Positions 36,054 through 45,735 are shown, counted from the first letter of the stretch. The stretch: 64,000 nucleotides of DNA from Sphingosinicella sp041916975 (GCF_041916975.1 NZ_JAYRYK010000001.1:1426001-1490000); one strand, 5' to 3'. The notes: generated from the sequence alone by a model not told the origin. Numbers and translations: made by a program.

Positions 36054-36879
36054 TGGCTGGCGTAATCTGCTACGTAAGAACAATTTCATCATTGGCGGAT
36101 CGCTGCTCGGCATCGTCATGCTCGCGGCACTGGCTGGAGCGATCGCCACGCCATATGATCCGATCGATATCGACGCGGCGAACCTCTTGGCCGCGCCATC
36201 GCTGGCTCATTGGCTTGGCACGGACGAATGGGGCCGGGATGTCGTGAGCCGCCTTCTAAAAGGGGCGGGGACAAGCGTTTCAATCGGTCTGATGACGGCG
36301 GTCGCCGCGACCCTATCCGGCGCATTGCTGGGTGCCACTTCAGCTTATCTTGGCGGATGGCTCGATCGCATCGTGATCGCGGCAATGGATGCGCTGCTGG
36401 CCTTCCCATCGCTTATTATGGCGCTGGCCGTCGTCGCGGTCTTCAGCAACAGCCAGTATGCTGTCGTGTTGGCGCTCAGCGTAGCTTATGCTCCATCTGT
36501 AGTCCGGGTTGTCCGCTCGGCGGTCCTGGCAATGAAACGCAAGGATTTTGTGGACGCCTCCCTTGTGATGGGCAACAGTCGCGCCTTCACATTATATCGA
36601 CATATATTGCCCAATACGATCGCGACAGTGATCGTGCTCGCCACTTCCCTGTTTGGCTGGGCTTTACTCGCGGAAAGCTCCCTCTCGTTCCTTGGACTCG
36701 GCGTACCACCGCCCGCCCCAAGTTGGGGGGGGATGCTGGCCGACAGTCGCCATTATTTTGAAGATGCCCCTTGGCTGGCGATCGCACCCGGCCTTGCCAT
36801 TTCGTTCTCCCTTCTTGGTACAAACCTGCTTGGCGACGCGCTGCGTGACCATTTCGATCCAAGGATGCGCAATCTGTGA
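36043..36879 (+). CDS. ABC transporter permease (DppC/OppC type)
   Basis: Encodes 278 residues, the second channel subunit. Typical stretches are LAHWLGTDEWGRDVVSRLLKGAGTSVSIGL and the EAA loop DFVDASLVMGNSRAFTLYRHILPNT, ending LGDALRDHFDPRMRN. RBS AGGAG precedes the ATG, and the gene overlaps both neighbours (11 bp with the permease before it, 4 bp with the ATPase). Confidence 0.93.
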   Translation: MKDDGWRNLLRKNNFIIGGSLLGIVMLAALAGAIATPYDPIDIDAANLLAAPSLAHWLGTDEWGRDVVSRLLKGAGTSVSIGLMTAVAATLSGALLGATSAYLGGWLDRIVIAAMDALLAFPSLIMALAVVAVFSNSQYAVVLALSVAYAPSVVRVVRSAVLAMKRKDFVDASLVMGNSRAFTLYRHILPNTIATVIVLATSLFGWALLAESSLSFLGLGVPPPAPSWGGMLADSRHYFEDAPWLAIAPGLAISFSLLGTNLLGDALRDHFDPRMRNL

Positions 36880-38651
36880 GTATCGATACACCCACGCCCG
36901 TTCTTGATGTTAACGGACTGACCATCGCACTGTCGCGGCATGGCCGTGTCGTGCGCAAGCTGGTCGAGAATGTCAGCTTCACGATCCCTTCCAAGGGAAT
37001 TCTGGCACTCGTTGGCGAATCCGGCAGCGGCAAAACGATGATCGGTCGATCAATACTTGGTCTGCTGCCCGATGCCGCATCGATCGCGGCGGGGAATGTC
37101 GATCTGGCAGGAGAGAGCCTGATCGGGCTGCCGCCCCAACGCATGCGTCATATCCGAGGCAGCAGGATCGGCATGGTGTTTCAGGAGCCGATGGTATCGC
37201 TCAACCCATCTCTGCGTATTGGTTTTCAAATGATGGAAGCGCTGCGCCTCCACAAGCGGATGTCAGTTTCAGAAGCCCGCGAGCTCTGTCTCGACATGCT
37301 TGCACGCGTTGGCATCGTAGACCCCCAGGGAAGCTTCGATGCATATCCGGCACAATTTTCAGGTGGCATGCGGCAGCGAATCATGCTCGCCTCGGTCCTG
37401 GCGATCCGCCCCACACTCCTGATAGCCGACGAGCCAACAACCGCTCTCGATGCCGTCATTCGCAAGCAGGTGATGGACCTGATGGTCGACCTGACACAGG
37501 AGATGAGCACAGCAGTGCTGCTCATCAGCCACGATCTGGGCATGGTGTCCCAATATGCCGATCAGGTTGTCGTCATGCAGCACGGCCAGATGATTGAAGC
37601 AGGTTCGCCCGATGACATCCTACTTAATCCCCAGCATGATTATACGGCAGCACTGGTCGGCGCGCTCCCGAGCCGCCTGCCGGACGATAATAGCAAAAGC
37701 GCGAAAGCGCCGCTGATAGAGATACGCGATCTGCGTATCGAATATCCCCGAAAACGCCGGCTTTTCAGGAAGTCGCCCCCAACCAGGCCGGCGGTCGACG
37801 CCGTATCTTTCGACATCTGCCGGGGCGAAACGTTAGCAGTGGTGGGTGAATCCGGATCGGGCAAAACAACGATTGGCCGAGCCCTGATCCGGCTTCTCGA
37901 AAAGACCAGCGGCCAGGTACGTTTCGACGGCGATGACTACGATCAGTTTAGCGCCGAGCGTCTGCGGTGGTTTCGTCAGAGCACACAGATGGTGTTCCAG
38001 GATCCCTATGGCTCACTCGACCCACGCATGCGGTTGGAGGAGCTTGTTGCGGAGAGCCTGAGACTTCAACGAAGTCTTCCAACCCAGCAGCGCCTGGAAC
38101 GCGCCAGGGCAATGCTCACCGAAGTGGGCTTGCCCGGGGAATTTGCGCGGCGCTTCGCCCATGAACTGTCGGGTGGCCAACGTCAGCGCGTCTGCATCGC
38201 CCGCGCGATCGTTGGCGAACCGAAGTTCATTGTAGCCGACGAACCTGTGTCAGCACTGGATGTCACAATTCAGAGTCAGGTGCTGGCATTGCTGTCCCGC
38301 TTACAGAAAAAATACAGTTTCACAGTCATGTTCATCAGTCATGACCTTGGTGTCGTCGAACAGATCGCCGACCGGGTCGCTGTGATGTTCCGGGGGTATC
38401 TGGTGGAGATCGGTTCGCGCGACGATATCTATGATCGTCCCCATCATCCCTACACGCAAAAACTTCTTGCGGCTACGCCGCGGCTATACCGGCGCGACGA
38501 AGGCGGCTATGCGCTGATGACACCCGATCTCCGTAAGATGCGCACACCCGACAATCTCGACTGGTTCTCCCCCTCTGACATGCCACATCAAATGCGAATG
38601 ATGGAAGTTGGACAAGGACATTGGGTCGCCTGCCGGCCCAGTCTGACATAA
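36876..38651 (+). CDS. fused double ABC ATPase (DppD-DppF type)
   Basis: Encodes 591 residues starting at GTG 36876 (GTGA overlap). Two complete nucleotide-binding domains sit in one chain. The first has Walker A GESGSGKTMIGRS, signature FSGGMRQRI and Walker B LLIADEPTTALD. The second has GESGSGKTTIGRA, LSGGQRQRV and FIVADEPVSALD, followed by a HHPYTQKLLAATPRL tail. Together they power the permease pair. Fusion of DppD and DppF is common in alphaproteobacteria. Last gene of the operon; the mobilisation genes on the other strand begin after a 143-bp gap. Confidence 0.94.
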   Translation: MSIDTPTPVLDVNGLTIALSRHGRVVRKLVENVSFTIPSKGILALVGESGSGKTMIGRSILGLLPDAASIAAGNVDLAGESLIGLPPQRMRHIRGSRIGMVFQEPMVSLNPSLRIGFQMMEALRLHKRMSVSEARELCLDMLARVGIVDPQGSFDAYPAQFSGGMRQRIMLASVLAIRPTLLIADEPTTALDAVIRKQVMDLMVDLTQEMSTAVLLISHDLGMVSQYADQVVVMQHGQMIEAGSPDDILLNPQHDYTAALVGALPSRLPDDNSKSAKAPLIEIRDLRIEYPRKRRLFRKSPPTRPAVDAVSFDICRGETLAVVGESGSGKTTIGRALIRLLEKTSGQVRFDGDDYDQFSAERLRWFRQSTQMVFQDPYGSLDPRMRLEELVAESLRLQRSLPTQQRLERARAMLTEVGLPGEFARRFAHELSGGQRQRVCIARAIVGEPKFIVADEPVSALDVTIQSQVLALLSRLQKKYSFTVMFISHDLGVVEQIADRVAVMFRGYLVEIGSRDDIYDRPHHPYTQKLLAATPRLYRRDEGGYALMTPDLRKMRTPDNLDWFSPSDMPHQMRMMEVGQGHWVACRPSLT

Positions 38652-38794
38652 TTGCACAAAATTGGAGCTCCCCCGACAAAGGTGCCTATATTGACAACAA
38701 CGATTTGTTGGTGTGGTCTGGGGAAAGGGGGCCATTTGGCAATTTAGTTTTTCCGCCTTGTGAAGCGCTTGGGATTGGTGGTCCAGATCCAGCG

Positions 38795-39289
38795 TTAACT
38801 GGAGCTGTTTACGCCACCTTCGCCGGTGATCGCGGCGTGCGACTTGTTCCATTCGATTGTGATGGCAGCGCTCGCGGCGCCGATGAAAAGCCCAGCAACA
38901 ATGCCGACTACTGCAGACCATCTGATGATGCGTTGTTGGGCATGCGCCGTGCGTGCCGTCGCGAGCGCCGCCTCGATCTGACGCGTCGCGCTTGTCATCC
39001 CATTCTGAGCATGACCGAGCAGTCGGGCGTCTTCGGCGCGCACCTGGTCGCTCGCGCGCATGATCTGCTGTCCGATGGCTTCGGGTGTCAACTGGAGCGC
39101 CGGCGTCTCGGCCATGGCGCCGAGCGCGGCGTTCTGTTCCCTGATCCTCTGGCCGATCCCGGCCAGCACGCCGCTGTAATCGGGCTGTGCCTTCTGCTCG
39201 GCGGCAAGCCCTTCGAGCGCGCGGCGGAGCAGCGCTACCTCGCGCCTCAGTGCCTCGAACGCGTCTGCCGGGGATGAGTCGGTCGTCAT
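38795..39289 (-). CDS. DUF6118 family membrane-anchored protein
   Basis: Encodes 164 residues from the ATG at 39289; longer readings run into traA. The N-terminal two thirds are polar and helical (coiled-coil-like, FEALRREVALLRRALEGLAAEQ). One membrane segment follows (WSAVVGIVAGLFIGAASAAITIEW, near 125-148). The protein resembles DUF6118 proteins found just downstream of traA on alphaproteobacterial plasmids and islands. It starts 10 bp after the traA stop and is probably co-transcribed. The role in transfer is unknown. Confidence 0.75.
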   Translation of the reverse strand: MTTDSSPADAFEALRREVALLRRALEGLAAEQKAQPDYSGVLAGIGQRIREQNAALGAMAETPALQLTPEAIGQQIMRASDQVRAEDARLLGHAQNGMTSATRQIEAALATARTAHAQQRIIRWSAVVGIVAGLFIGAASAAITIEWNKSHAAITGEGGVNSSS

Positions 39290-39299
39290 GGGTGTGAGC

Positions 39300-42167
39300 C
39301 TAACGGCTGAGACCCCGCCCGCGCGAGAGGCCGAACCAGTCTGAGAGCTCCCGGGACAGGCCGCGCGCCGGTTCCATGCCGATGCCGAGCCCAAGCTCGC
39401 GAGCGCGTGGCCGAAGGAGTGATTCCATCTGCGCGTCGCGCTCGAGGCTCTTGGCGAGCCCGGCCATGCCGGCGTTGATCTTCGAGAGCTTGTGTTCCTC
39501 GCCCCAGAACCTGGCATGTTCCTGCTGCTTCCTGAGCCGGGTCCATTCGGCGACGAAGCGGTCGGCGCGGTAGGCAGGGTCGCTGCGAACACGCTCGGCC
39601 TCGTCGAGAAGGGCACGCGCCTTCCGCACGTCGCCGCGCGCCATCGTGTCGAGGAGTTTCAGGTCCGCGCGCCATGTATTGCGAAGGTCGCGCGCCGCGC
39701 CTGGGCGGATCGCGTCGAGCGCGGCCTCGTCGCGTTCGTGCGTTGCGCGAAGTTCGTCGCTCATCGGGACGCGCGCAAGCCCCATCTCGCGGACCTTGTG
39801 CACCGTCCGCGCATACTGCTCGACCGCCGGCTCCAGCTGGGGTTTCGGCGCCTGGATGGGGGTGCTTTTGAGCTGCAGCCCCTCGAACATGTCGCGGACC
39901 TTGACCGCGATCGCCTTGGCGCGCTCCCGGAGCGTGATGCCGCGCCGGGCGGCGAACGCCTCGGCCTTGTCTGCGACCGGCCCGTAGTCGCCGACCATAT
40001 CCTTGCCGCGGTCGCGCCCAAGCGTGCGGACAAGCTGCTGCTCGGTCTTGAACGTCTCCTTGCCGTAGTAGAGATCGACCCGCTCCCTGTGACGCGAGAG
40101 CGCCACATAGGCACCGTGCCGGTCCATGCCGGATGTTCCGAGGACATAGGTCCGGTCCACCGTCACCCCCTGCGCCTTGTGGATCGTAGCGGCATAGCCA
40201 TGGTCGATGTCGGTGTAGAGCTTCGTGTCGAACTGCAGGCTCCTGCCGTCATCGAGCATGATGGCCATGCGGGCCGGACTTACGTTCTCGACCCGCCCAA
40301 GCGATCCGTTCTTCACCTCCAGGCTTTTCTCGTTCCGCAGGAACATCACCCGGTCACCGCGCGCGAACGGCTTTGCGCCTTTCGTCGTTTCCACACGGAC
40401 GTCATCACCCAGCTGCCTCCCCAGCCGCAGGCGCTGCCGCGCCAGTGCGTTGAGCTCTGCAACATCGGCGCGCGTGTGCGCGAGGATCAGCCGGCTCTTC
40501 TGCGGCTGCGTCGTCCGATCCTTGTCCCAGTGGTCGATGAGCGCTTTCTTCGCGTCGGCTTCGGTCGGCGCTCCGTGGACACGGTCATGCTCCTTGAGCG
40601 TCTGGACCGCCTCTGCCGTTCTGCCCGTGGCGAGCTGCCGGACGGCATCCCTCTGCCAGCCCTCATGCTGGCGGCGGATCTCGGTGACCTCGACGCCGCC
40701 GTGACGCTCGTGGATGGAGCGGAACGCCGCGCCTGCCTCGATCGCTTGCAGCTGCTCGGGATCACCCACGAGCACCACCTTCGCGCCGGCGTAGTTGGCG
40801 TGGCTCAGCACGCGCTCCATCTGCCGCGTCCCGATCATCCCGGCCTCGTCGATGACGAGCACGTCGCGGGGCGTCAGATGATCGGTGCCGCCCGCCCAGG
40901 CGTGCTCTTGTGCCGCGATCGTTCGCGACATGATGCGTGAGCCGCTTTCAAGGTTCTCGGCGGCGATGCCCGAGAGCGCGAGCCCTCGTACACGATAGCC
41001 TGCATCTTCCCAGGCTTCGCGCGCCACACCGAGCAGCGCGGACTTCCCCGTTCCGGCATAGCCGACAATGACACCGAGGCCTTTGGGTTCGGTGACATCA
41101 TCGAGCGCGGCGCGCTGTTCCGACGAGAGCGCGAGCCCGCGCCGCCCGGCGCGCGCGACGGCATGGTCGCGGAAGAGCTCGGGGACACTGTGCTTTTCTC
41201 GCGCGTGCAGGCGCTCCGTGGCCTGCTCGAGCCGCTGCTCGGTCTCGATCATCGCGCGGGATGTGAACCGCTCCTGCTCGCGCCCGTCCTTGCCCAAGGC
41301 GACGAGCGCGGGCGAGGCTTCGACCGCGGCGAGCACGCGGTCGAACTGGTCCTTGCCGTCGCTGTGCCGGTGTACGAACATCGCAAGCTCACGGCGCGTG
41401 AACGTTGCCTGCTGGTGCGTGAGCGCATCGAGTGCCACCTCAGGGTGTTTGAGGATACGCTCACCGTTGGCGTGCGCGATGGCGCGGTGCTCGTCGAGGC
41501 GCTCCCCCGTGAGCCCCACGTCGGCCATGCGCGATGCCGCGGGGCCGATCTTGTTCTGGGGCTCAAGGTCGATGCCCTGCGCCTCAAGGCTGCGGTGGTC
41601 GACGCTGAGGTCGATGTCGCGCTCGGCGAGTGCGCGGTTGAGGTGCTGCGCCCAGGCCTCGCGCCAGTGTTCCAGAAGCTGCGTGCTGTTCCAGTCGCGC
41701 ACCTTGGCGCCGAAGCCATTCTCATCCACCTCACGCATGGTGAGCATGACGTGGGCATGCGGCTTTGCCATGCCGTCGGCGCCGATGTCCCAGTGCACAT
41801 TGAGGTCGACGCACATGCCGCGTTCCACGAACTCGTGGGCGACAAAGTCGCGCGCCACTTCAATCGCGTCCGCCTGTTCCAGTTCCCTTGGCAGCGCGAA
41901 CTCGACCTCGCGCGCGAGCTGCGCGTCCTTGCGCACCTCGGCAGCTTCGACGCTGTTCCAGAGCGCTTCCCGGTCACGAAGCTGCTCCGGAGCGTTCTCC
42001 GGCAGCATCACCTCGGAGTGGATGACGCCGGCCTTGTTGGTGAAGTCGTGCTGACGATCGAGGCGCTGGTCGTGCAGCCGCGAGGCGGAGCGGTAGGCGG
42101 CGGACGCGAGCGCGCTCGCGCCGGTCGAACGGCTGATGATCTTCGCGCTGAGGTGGTAGATCGCCAT
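39300..42167 (-). CDS. traA: Ti-type conjugative relaxase TraA (MobQ relaxase plus RecD-like helicase)
   Basis: Encodes 955 residues from the ATG at 42167 (MAIYHLSAKIISR); the frame upstream has no similarity. The relaxase domain has the catalytic Tyr at 25 (AAYRS) and a metal-binding His triad H125, H137 and H139 (NVHW..KPHAHV). The helicase domain starts near 340, with Walker A GYAGTGKS at 369-376 and VLVIDEAGMIG. The protein nicks the oriT and unwinds the strand for transfer. It is divergent from traC with the oriT between them, the same arrangement as on Ti plasmids. Confidence 0.92.
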   Translation of the reverse strand: MAIYHLSAKIISRSTGASALASAAYRSASRLHDQRLDRQHDFTNKAGVIHSEVMLPENAPEQLRDREALWNSVEAAEVRKDAQLAREVEFALPRELEQADAIEVARDFVAHEFVERGMCVDLNVHWDIGADGMAKPHAHVMLTMREVDENGFGAKVRDWNSTQLLEHWREAWAQHLNRALAERDIDLSVDHRSLEAQGIDLEPQNKIGPAASRMADVGLTGERLDEHRAIAHANGERILKHPEVALDALTHQQATFTRRELAMFVHRHSDGKDQFDRVLAAVEASPALVALGKDGREQERFTSRAMIETEQRLEQATERLHAREKHSVPELFRDHAVARAGRRGLALSSEQRAALDDVTEPKGLGVIVGYAGTGKSALLGVAREAWEDAGYRVRGLALSGIAAENLESGSRIMSRTIAAQEHAWAGGTDHLTPRDVLVIDEAGMIGTRQMERVLSHANYAGAKVVLVGDPEQLQAIEAGAAFRSIHERHGGVEVTEIRRQHEGWQRDAVRQLATGRTAEAVQTLKEHDRVHGAPTEADAKKALIDHWDKDRTTQPQKSRLILAHTRADVAELNALARQRLRLGRQLGDDVRVETTKGAKPFARGDRVMFLRNEKSLEVKNGSLGRVENVSPARMAIMLDDGRSLQFDTKLYTDIDHGYAATIHKAQGVTVDRTYVLGTSGMDRHGAYVALSRHRERVDLYYGKETFKTEQQLVRTLGRDRGKDMVGDYGPVADKAEAFAARRGITLRERAKAIAVKVRDMFEGLQLKSTPIQAPKPQLEPAVEQYARTVHKVREMGLARVPMSDELRATHERDEAALDAIRPGAARDLRNTWRADLKLLDTMARGDVRKARALLDEAERVRSDPAYRADRFVAEWTRLRKQQEHARFWGEEHKLSKINAGMAGLAKSLERDAQMESLLRPRARELGLGIGMEPARGLSRELSDWFGLSRGRGLSR

Positions 42168-42196
42168 GGCGGCACACGATCTACACCCCGAAAGCC

Positions 42197-42247
42197 ACGT
42201 CGGCACGACGTATAAGCGCGCCCTCACAAGATCGAATCTCGTGAGGG
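42197..42247. other. oriT: origin of transfer (oriT), IncQ/Ti-type nic region
   Basis: TAAGCGCGCCCT at 42213-42224 differs by one base from the IncQ-family nic core as I recall it (TAAGTGCGCCCT). A 5-bp inverted repeat (ACGTC/GACGT, 42197-42211) lies directly before it. After it, 42221-42247 can form a 27-nt hairpin with 11 paired positions and one internal mismatch. The place between divergent traA and traC is the known oriT position in Ti plasmids, and the MobQ relaxase type fits this nic sequence. Confidence 0.75.
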
Positions 42248-42341
42248 ACCGGGTGATCTCACACAGGTTCGGCCTCTTTACGGCTTGCGAAAACGACTCG
42301 TAGCGTCGGGTGCATCACCGCGAATGGAAAGGACACATCCC

Positions 42342-42662
42342 ATGCGCAGGCCCCGTGACTATGATGCCGAGATGAAGGCACTCGCCGACAAGGCGAAGGC
42401 GCTTCAGGACCGGAAGCTGAGAGAGCTTGGGCAGCTCGTCATAGCGACCGGCGCTGATACGCTCGGGGCCGATGTGCTCGCGGGCGTGCTGGTCAAAGCC
42501 GTCACCACGACAGACATGGTGCAGAAGGAGGAATGGCGCACGGCTGGTGCTGCGTTCTTTCTGCGAGGGAAACACGCTGCTGGTGCTGCGAAGGACACTG
42601 CGCGCCGAGCGAAGGCTCCGCGTTCTACAGAGCCGACTGCAGGCGCGGCGGGCGCGGGCTGA
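42342..42662 (+). CDS. traC: conjugal transfer protein TraC-like
   Basis: Encodes 106 residues from the ATG at 42342. It is small, basic and helical, with MRRPRDYDAEMKALADKAKALQDRKLRELGQLVIATGADTL matching the start of Ti-type TraC proteins; the remaining part is alanine-rich and basic. TraC helps relaxosome formation at oriT. It is divergent from traA and followed by traD after 16 bp. Confidence 0.7.
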   Translation: MRRPRDYDAEMKALADKAKALQDRKLRELGQLVIATGADTLGADVLAGVLVKAVTTTDMVQKEEWRTAGAAFFLRGKHAAGAAKDTARRAKAPRSTEPTAGAAGAG

Positions 42663-42678
42663 TACACGACACTGGGTC

Positions 42679-42900
42679 GTGAAACGCCGCGAGCGGACGC
42701 GTAAGCTCATTGAGCTTGGCGGGCTCGTCGTCAAGGCCAGGCTCGATGCGATGGTCGAGGATGACAGGGCGGCGATCTATGGCGCGCTGCTCGGGCTCGT
42801 GCAACAGGCGGATGGAGAGCAGCGCGAGGAGGAGGTTGCGTTGTGGCGGCGCAAGGGGAAACGGGCGTTCGAAACGGAGGCGGCGGAACAGAGTCGATAG
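42679..42900 (+). CDS. traD: conjugal transfer protein TraD-like
   Basis: Encodes 73 residues starting at GTG 42679. The motif KRRERTRKLIELGGLVVKARLD is the hallmark of the small Ti-type TraD family. In Ti plasmids traG (coupling protein) follows traD. Here nothing like traG follows, and the sequence changes to a 225-bp gap before the protease gene on the other strand. Confidence 0.75.
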   Translation: MKRRERTRKLIELGGLVVKARLDAMVEDDRAAIYGALLGLVQQADGEQREEEVALWRRKGKRAFETEAAEQSR

Positions 42901-43125
42901 TCAGCTTCGTTCGACACTCCGGAACGTCCACTTTCAGAAATCAATGGCCTTGAGCTGCCCTAAATTTATCTCACGAGATCCGCTGTCAACAAGGGCAGGT
43001 CAAGAGGCGTGTGCCCAGCGACACGGGCGACAATCTTCCCCGCTTGTTCGCGAACGCCACAACCACCAAGGCGGACGCATCGACTTGGATCTCGCAAAGC
43101 TTGCGGCCATGGCTCGCATGCACCC

Positions 43126-45675
43126 TCAGGCTCCGGGCGCGCCCGGCACCACGACCTCGGCGGCGATGCGTGCTTCTATCTCTGCCGTCACCTCGGCATA
43201 GAGATCGACATCTAGGTCGGGCGCACTGATCGAGATGGCTAGCGCATAGCGCGCCTTGTCGTTGGCTCGCTTCTGTCCGAGATGCGACTTCCACCAGCCG
43301 CCGACAGGCAGGATCGCGATTTCGTCGTGCGCGGCAAGGTCGACCGCAGGACCACGCCACAGGTCGCAGTGGAGCGAACCGGCCTGCATCGCCTGCGGGC
43401 CAAGCAGCCAATAGTCCGTCTCGGCGCCGACCTTCTCCGCCGCCTCGTCGGTCTTGCTGAGCCTCGCACGAAAATCGCGCGCGGTCTCGGTACGCTTCTT
43501 GAGCGCGAAGCGAAGGCCGAAAGAGCGGTATGTATCGGGCCGCGTGCCTGCCCGCCCGGACAGGTTCGGCTCGACGAAATAGGACAGTGTCACCTTCATC
43601 GTTACGGACGCATTCTCTAGCGCCTGGAGCGCCCCGCGGGGCCATGGAAGGTCGTAGAAATGGATAGCGTTGAACACGGCGCGGCCATCGTCGGTCAGCG
43701 CATAGGGCTGGATCTCGGCCTCTGCGATTAGCGTGATGTCATTTTTCGTCGAAGCGATGGCGCGCTCCAGATTGGGAACGCCGAAGCCGACCTCGCGCAG
43801 CAGGCTCTGCCTGGCGCCCTTAGTGATGCCCTTCCACGACCGTCCCCGGCCAATAAGCTTGGACCGGATAGGCTGCGGCCAGTCAGCGGCATGGACGGTA
43901 AGCGCGCGGTAGGTTTCGGGCCAGTAGCCCGGCAGCGCCGCCATCAGCTGGCCGACGAAATTGCCGGCCACCCCGGTCGCTGCACTCGTCGCCCAGAAGG
44001 GCACCAGTGGCTCTGTGGCGAGGTCCTTGCCGGAGGTCACCAGCGATACCGCCGGATGCCAACCGCAATAGTCCGCGCCGTCGACCATCATATTGCCAGC
44101 CTCGAACAGCACTTCGGGCTTGATCGGTGTGAGGTCGGGTGGAAGAATCTGCGACCCGCGGCTGAACGGGCTTTTGTGGTTGGCCTCTGCAAGCGGGGTC
44201 ATCGCCGGGTCCGCGGCGGACAGCTCGACCTTGGCCGTATAGCCGCCGATGGTGAGCGCGTTCCAGCTTTGCGCCGGGTCTTCGAGCGAATGATGCTGTT
44301 CGACATCGGCCTTGAGCCCACCCTGCATATTGCCAGTCGCGATCATCACGAGCCGCTTGGGATGATCCTTGGCGGCGACATTGTCTTGCCGGTCGCCCGG
44401 CATCGCGCCCGAAGCGATCTGGTCGATCGCGCCGCTCCAGCTCGATGGCGCGTCCGGATCGAGATCCTCGGTCGACGATGCGATGCAGAAGCTGCGTGGC
44501 ACGCCTGCACGCTCGATCTCGACGGTCGCTACCGCGGATTGAGTGACGATGCCGTATTTCGGCGGCTCCGTGGCGGGAAAGCCGGCGGGCGGCAGGAATT
44601 TCACCGATTCAACGTGATGGCTGAGCGGGACCACGCGGCCATCGGAAAGCGGGCCGGCCATATCGCCATGGACGACGAGACCGGCCATGCCGGTGCCGTG
44701 GCCGCCATGATCGGCATGATCATCCGGTCCCCATGCGGCGTTGACCGCCCAGGCGCCGGCGAGTGCCGGTGCGACCAGCGGGTGCGCGCCGGCAACGCCG
44801 GAATCGAGGATGCAGATGCTCGGCGCGCCTTCGGGCGGCGGGGTGAGACGCGCGAGATAATCCTCCACGAGTGCGTGCTGCCCAAGACCATGTTCACCGG
44901 TATCGAGCAAGGGTTCGACCACCGGCGCCGCGGCCCGGATTTCGCTGATCGTGCCGTGCAGCCGATCAGCGAGCTGGAGGATTGCGGCGGCGCTGGCATG
45001 AACAAACAGCACCACCGTATCGGGGAAGACCAAGCGGTCGGCATGGACGTCGAGGTTCATGGCCTGGCCGGCGGCTACGACCGCATTGACCACGGCATCG
45101 GGCCGTCGCAGCCATAATTCCCACCAGCGCGTGTCGGGCGACTGGAGATCGGGTGTGCCCGCGATCAGGTCACGCGCACTGGCTTCATGGAAGGCTTCGA
45201 CGACCTCGAACTTGTCGACGTCGGGGCGCTCGCGGTTGCCAAGATCTTCCTCACCATAAGCAGTGATCCTTGCCTGAAGGAAGGCGCGCGCGTCATCGGG
45301 CACGAACAGGATCGCCCGCTCGGTGCGGTCGTCACCGCGTTCGGAGCGCAGCAACGCGATCTGCTGGGCGGCGAATTCGAGGCCGGCCGGGATCTTGGTG
45401 GCCTTGGCCTGCGGTGTCGGCGGCATCGTCTCCAGTTCGACGAGGACACCTCGCTTGCGCCCGGGAACCGCGATACGCTGGTCGGCGCCGGCTGCAGGAA
45501 GCGCGCCCAGCGCGTCGACGAGCTGCGCCAACAGCGTCTCGGCATGCGCATGATAATCCGCGCGCCGCTCGCGGGGATCGCGCTTCGACTTGGGATAGAC
45601 ATATTGCGCGTCGTCCTTCCAGCGCGCGATGGGGATATGTGGCAGCGGTCCCGCGCCAGCCTCTCCTTCGGACAT
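43126..45675 (-). CDS. ietS: subtilisin-like serine protease, IetS-type (plasmid/phage exclusion)
   Basis: Encodes 849 residues. The S8 protease core is in the middle: Asp D291 (CILDSGVAGAHPL), His H326 (GGHGTGMAG), oxyanion Asn N449 (ATGNMQGG) and Ser S564 (ATSAATGVAG). About 280 N-terminal and 250 C-terminal residues surround it, and there is no signal peptide, so it works inside the cell. It lies 60 bp downstream of an AAA ATPase gene on the same strand. This pair matches IetAS, known as a plasmid-stability/incompatibility system in Agrobacterium and listed among anti-phage systems. ATPase control of the toxic protease is the accepted idea. Confidence 0.85.
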   Translation of the reverse strand: MSEGEAGAGPLPHIPIARWKDDAQYVYPKSKRDPRERRADYHAHAETLLAQLVDALGALPAAGADQRIAVPGRKRGVLVELETMPPTPQAKATKIPAGLEFAAQQIALLRSERGDDRTERAILFVPDDARAFLQARITAYGEEDLGNRERPDVDKFEVVEAFHEASARDLIAGTPDLQSPDTRWWELWLRRPDAVVNAVVAAGQAMNLDVHADRLVFPDTVVLFVHASAAAILQLADRLHGTISEIRAAAPVVEPLLDTGEHGLGQHALVEDYLARLTPPPEGAPSICILDSGVAGAHPLVAPALAGAWAVNAAWGPDDHADHGGHGTGMAGLVVHGDMAGPLSDGRVVPLSHHVESVKFLPPAGFPATEPPKYGIVTQSAVATVEIERAGVPRSFCIASSTEDLDPDAPSSWSGAIDQIASGAMPGDRQDNVAAKDHPKRLVMIATGNMQGGLKADVEQHHSLEDPAQSWNALTIGGYTAKVELSAADPAMTPLAEANHKSPFSRGSQILPPDLTPIKPEVLFEAGNMMVDGADYCGWHPAVSLVTSGKDLATEPLVPFWATSAATGVAGNFVGQLMAALPGYWPETYRALTVHAADWPQPIRSKLIGRGRSWKGITKGARQSLLREVGFGVPNLERAIASTKNDITLIAEAEIQPYALTDDGRAVFNAIHFYDLPWPRGALQALENASVTMKVTLSYFVEPNLSGRAGTRPDTYRSFGLRFALKKRTETARDFRARLSKTDEAAEKVGAETDYWLLGPQAMQAGSLHCDLWRGPAVDLAAHDEIAILPVGGWWKSHLGQKRANDKARYALAISISAPDLDVDLYAEVTAEIEARIAAEVVVPGAPGA

Positions 45676-45735
45676 GTTTCCCCCGCCTAACTTTATGATT
45701 CCTGTTAATCTCTCACTGGCGCGATCGGGATGTCA

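Noticed and set aside
39492..40940. Long plus-strand frames opposite traA, also 43891-45117 opposite the protease
   Set aside because: Shadow frames of well-supported genes on the other strand.
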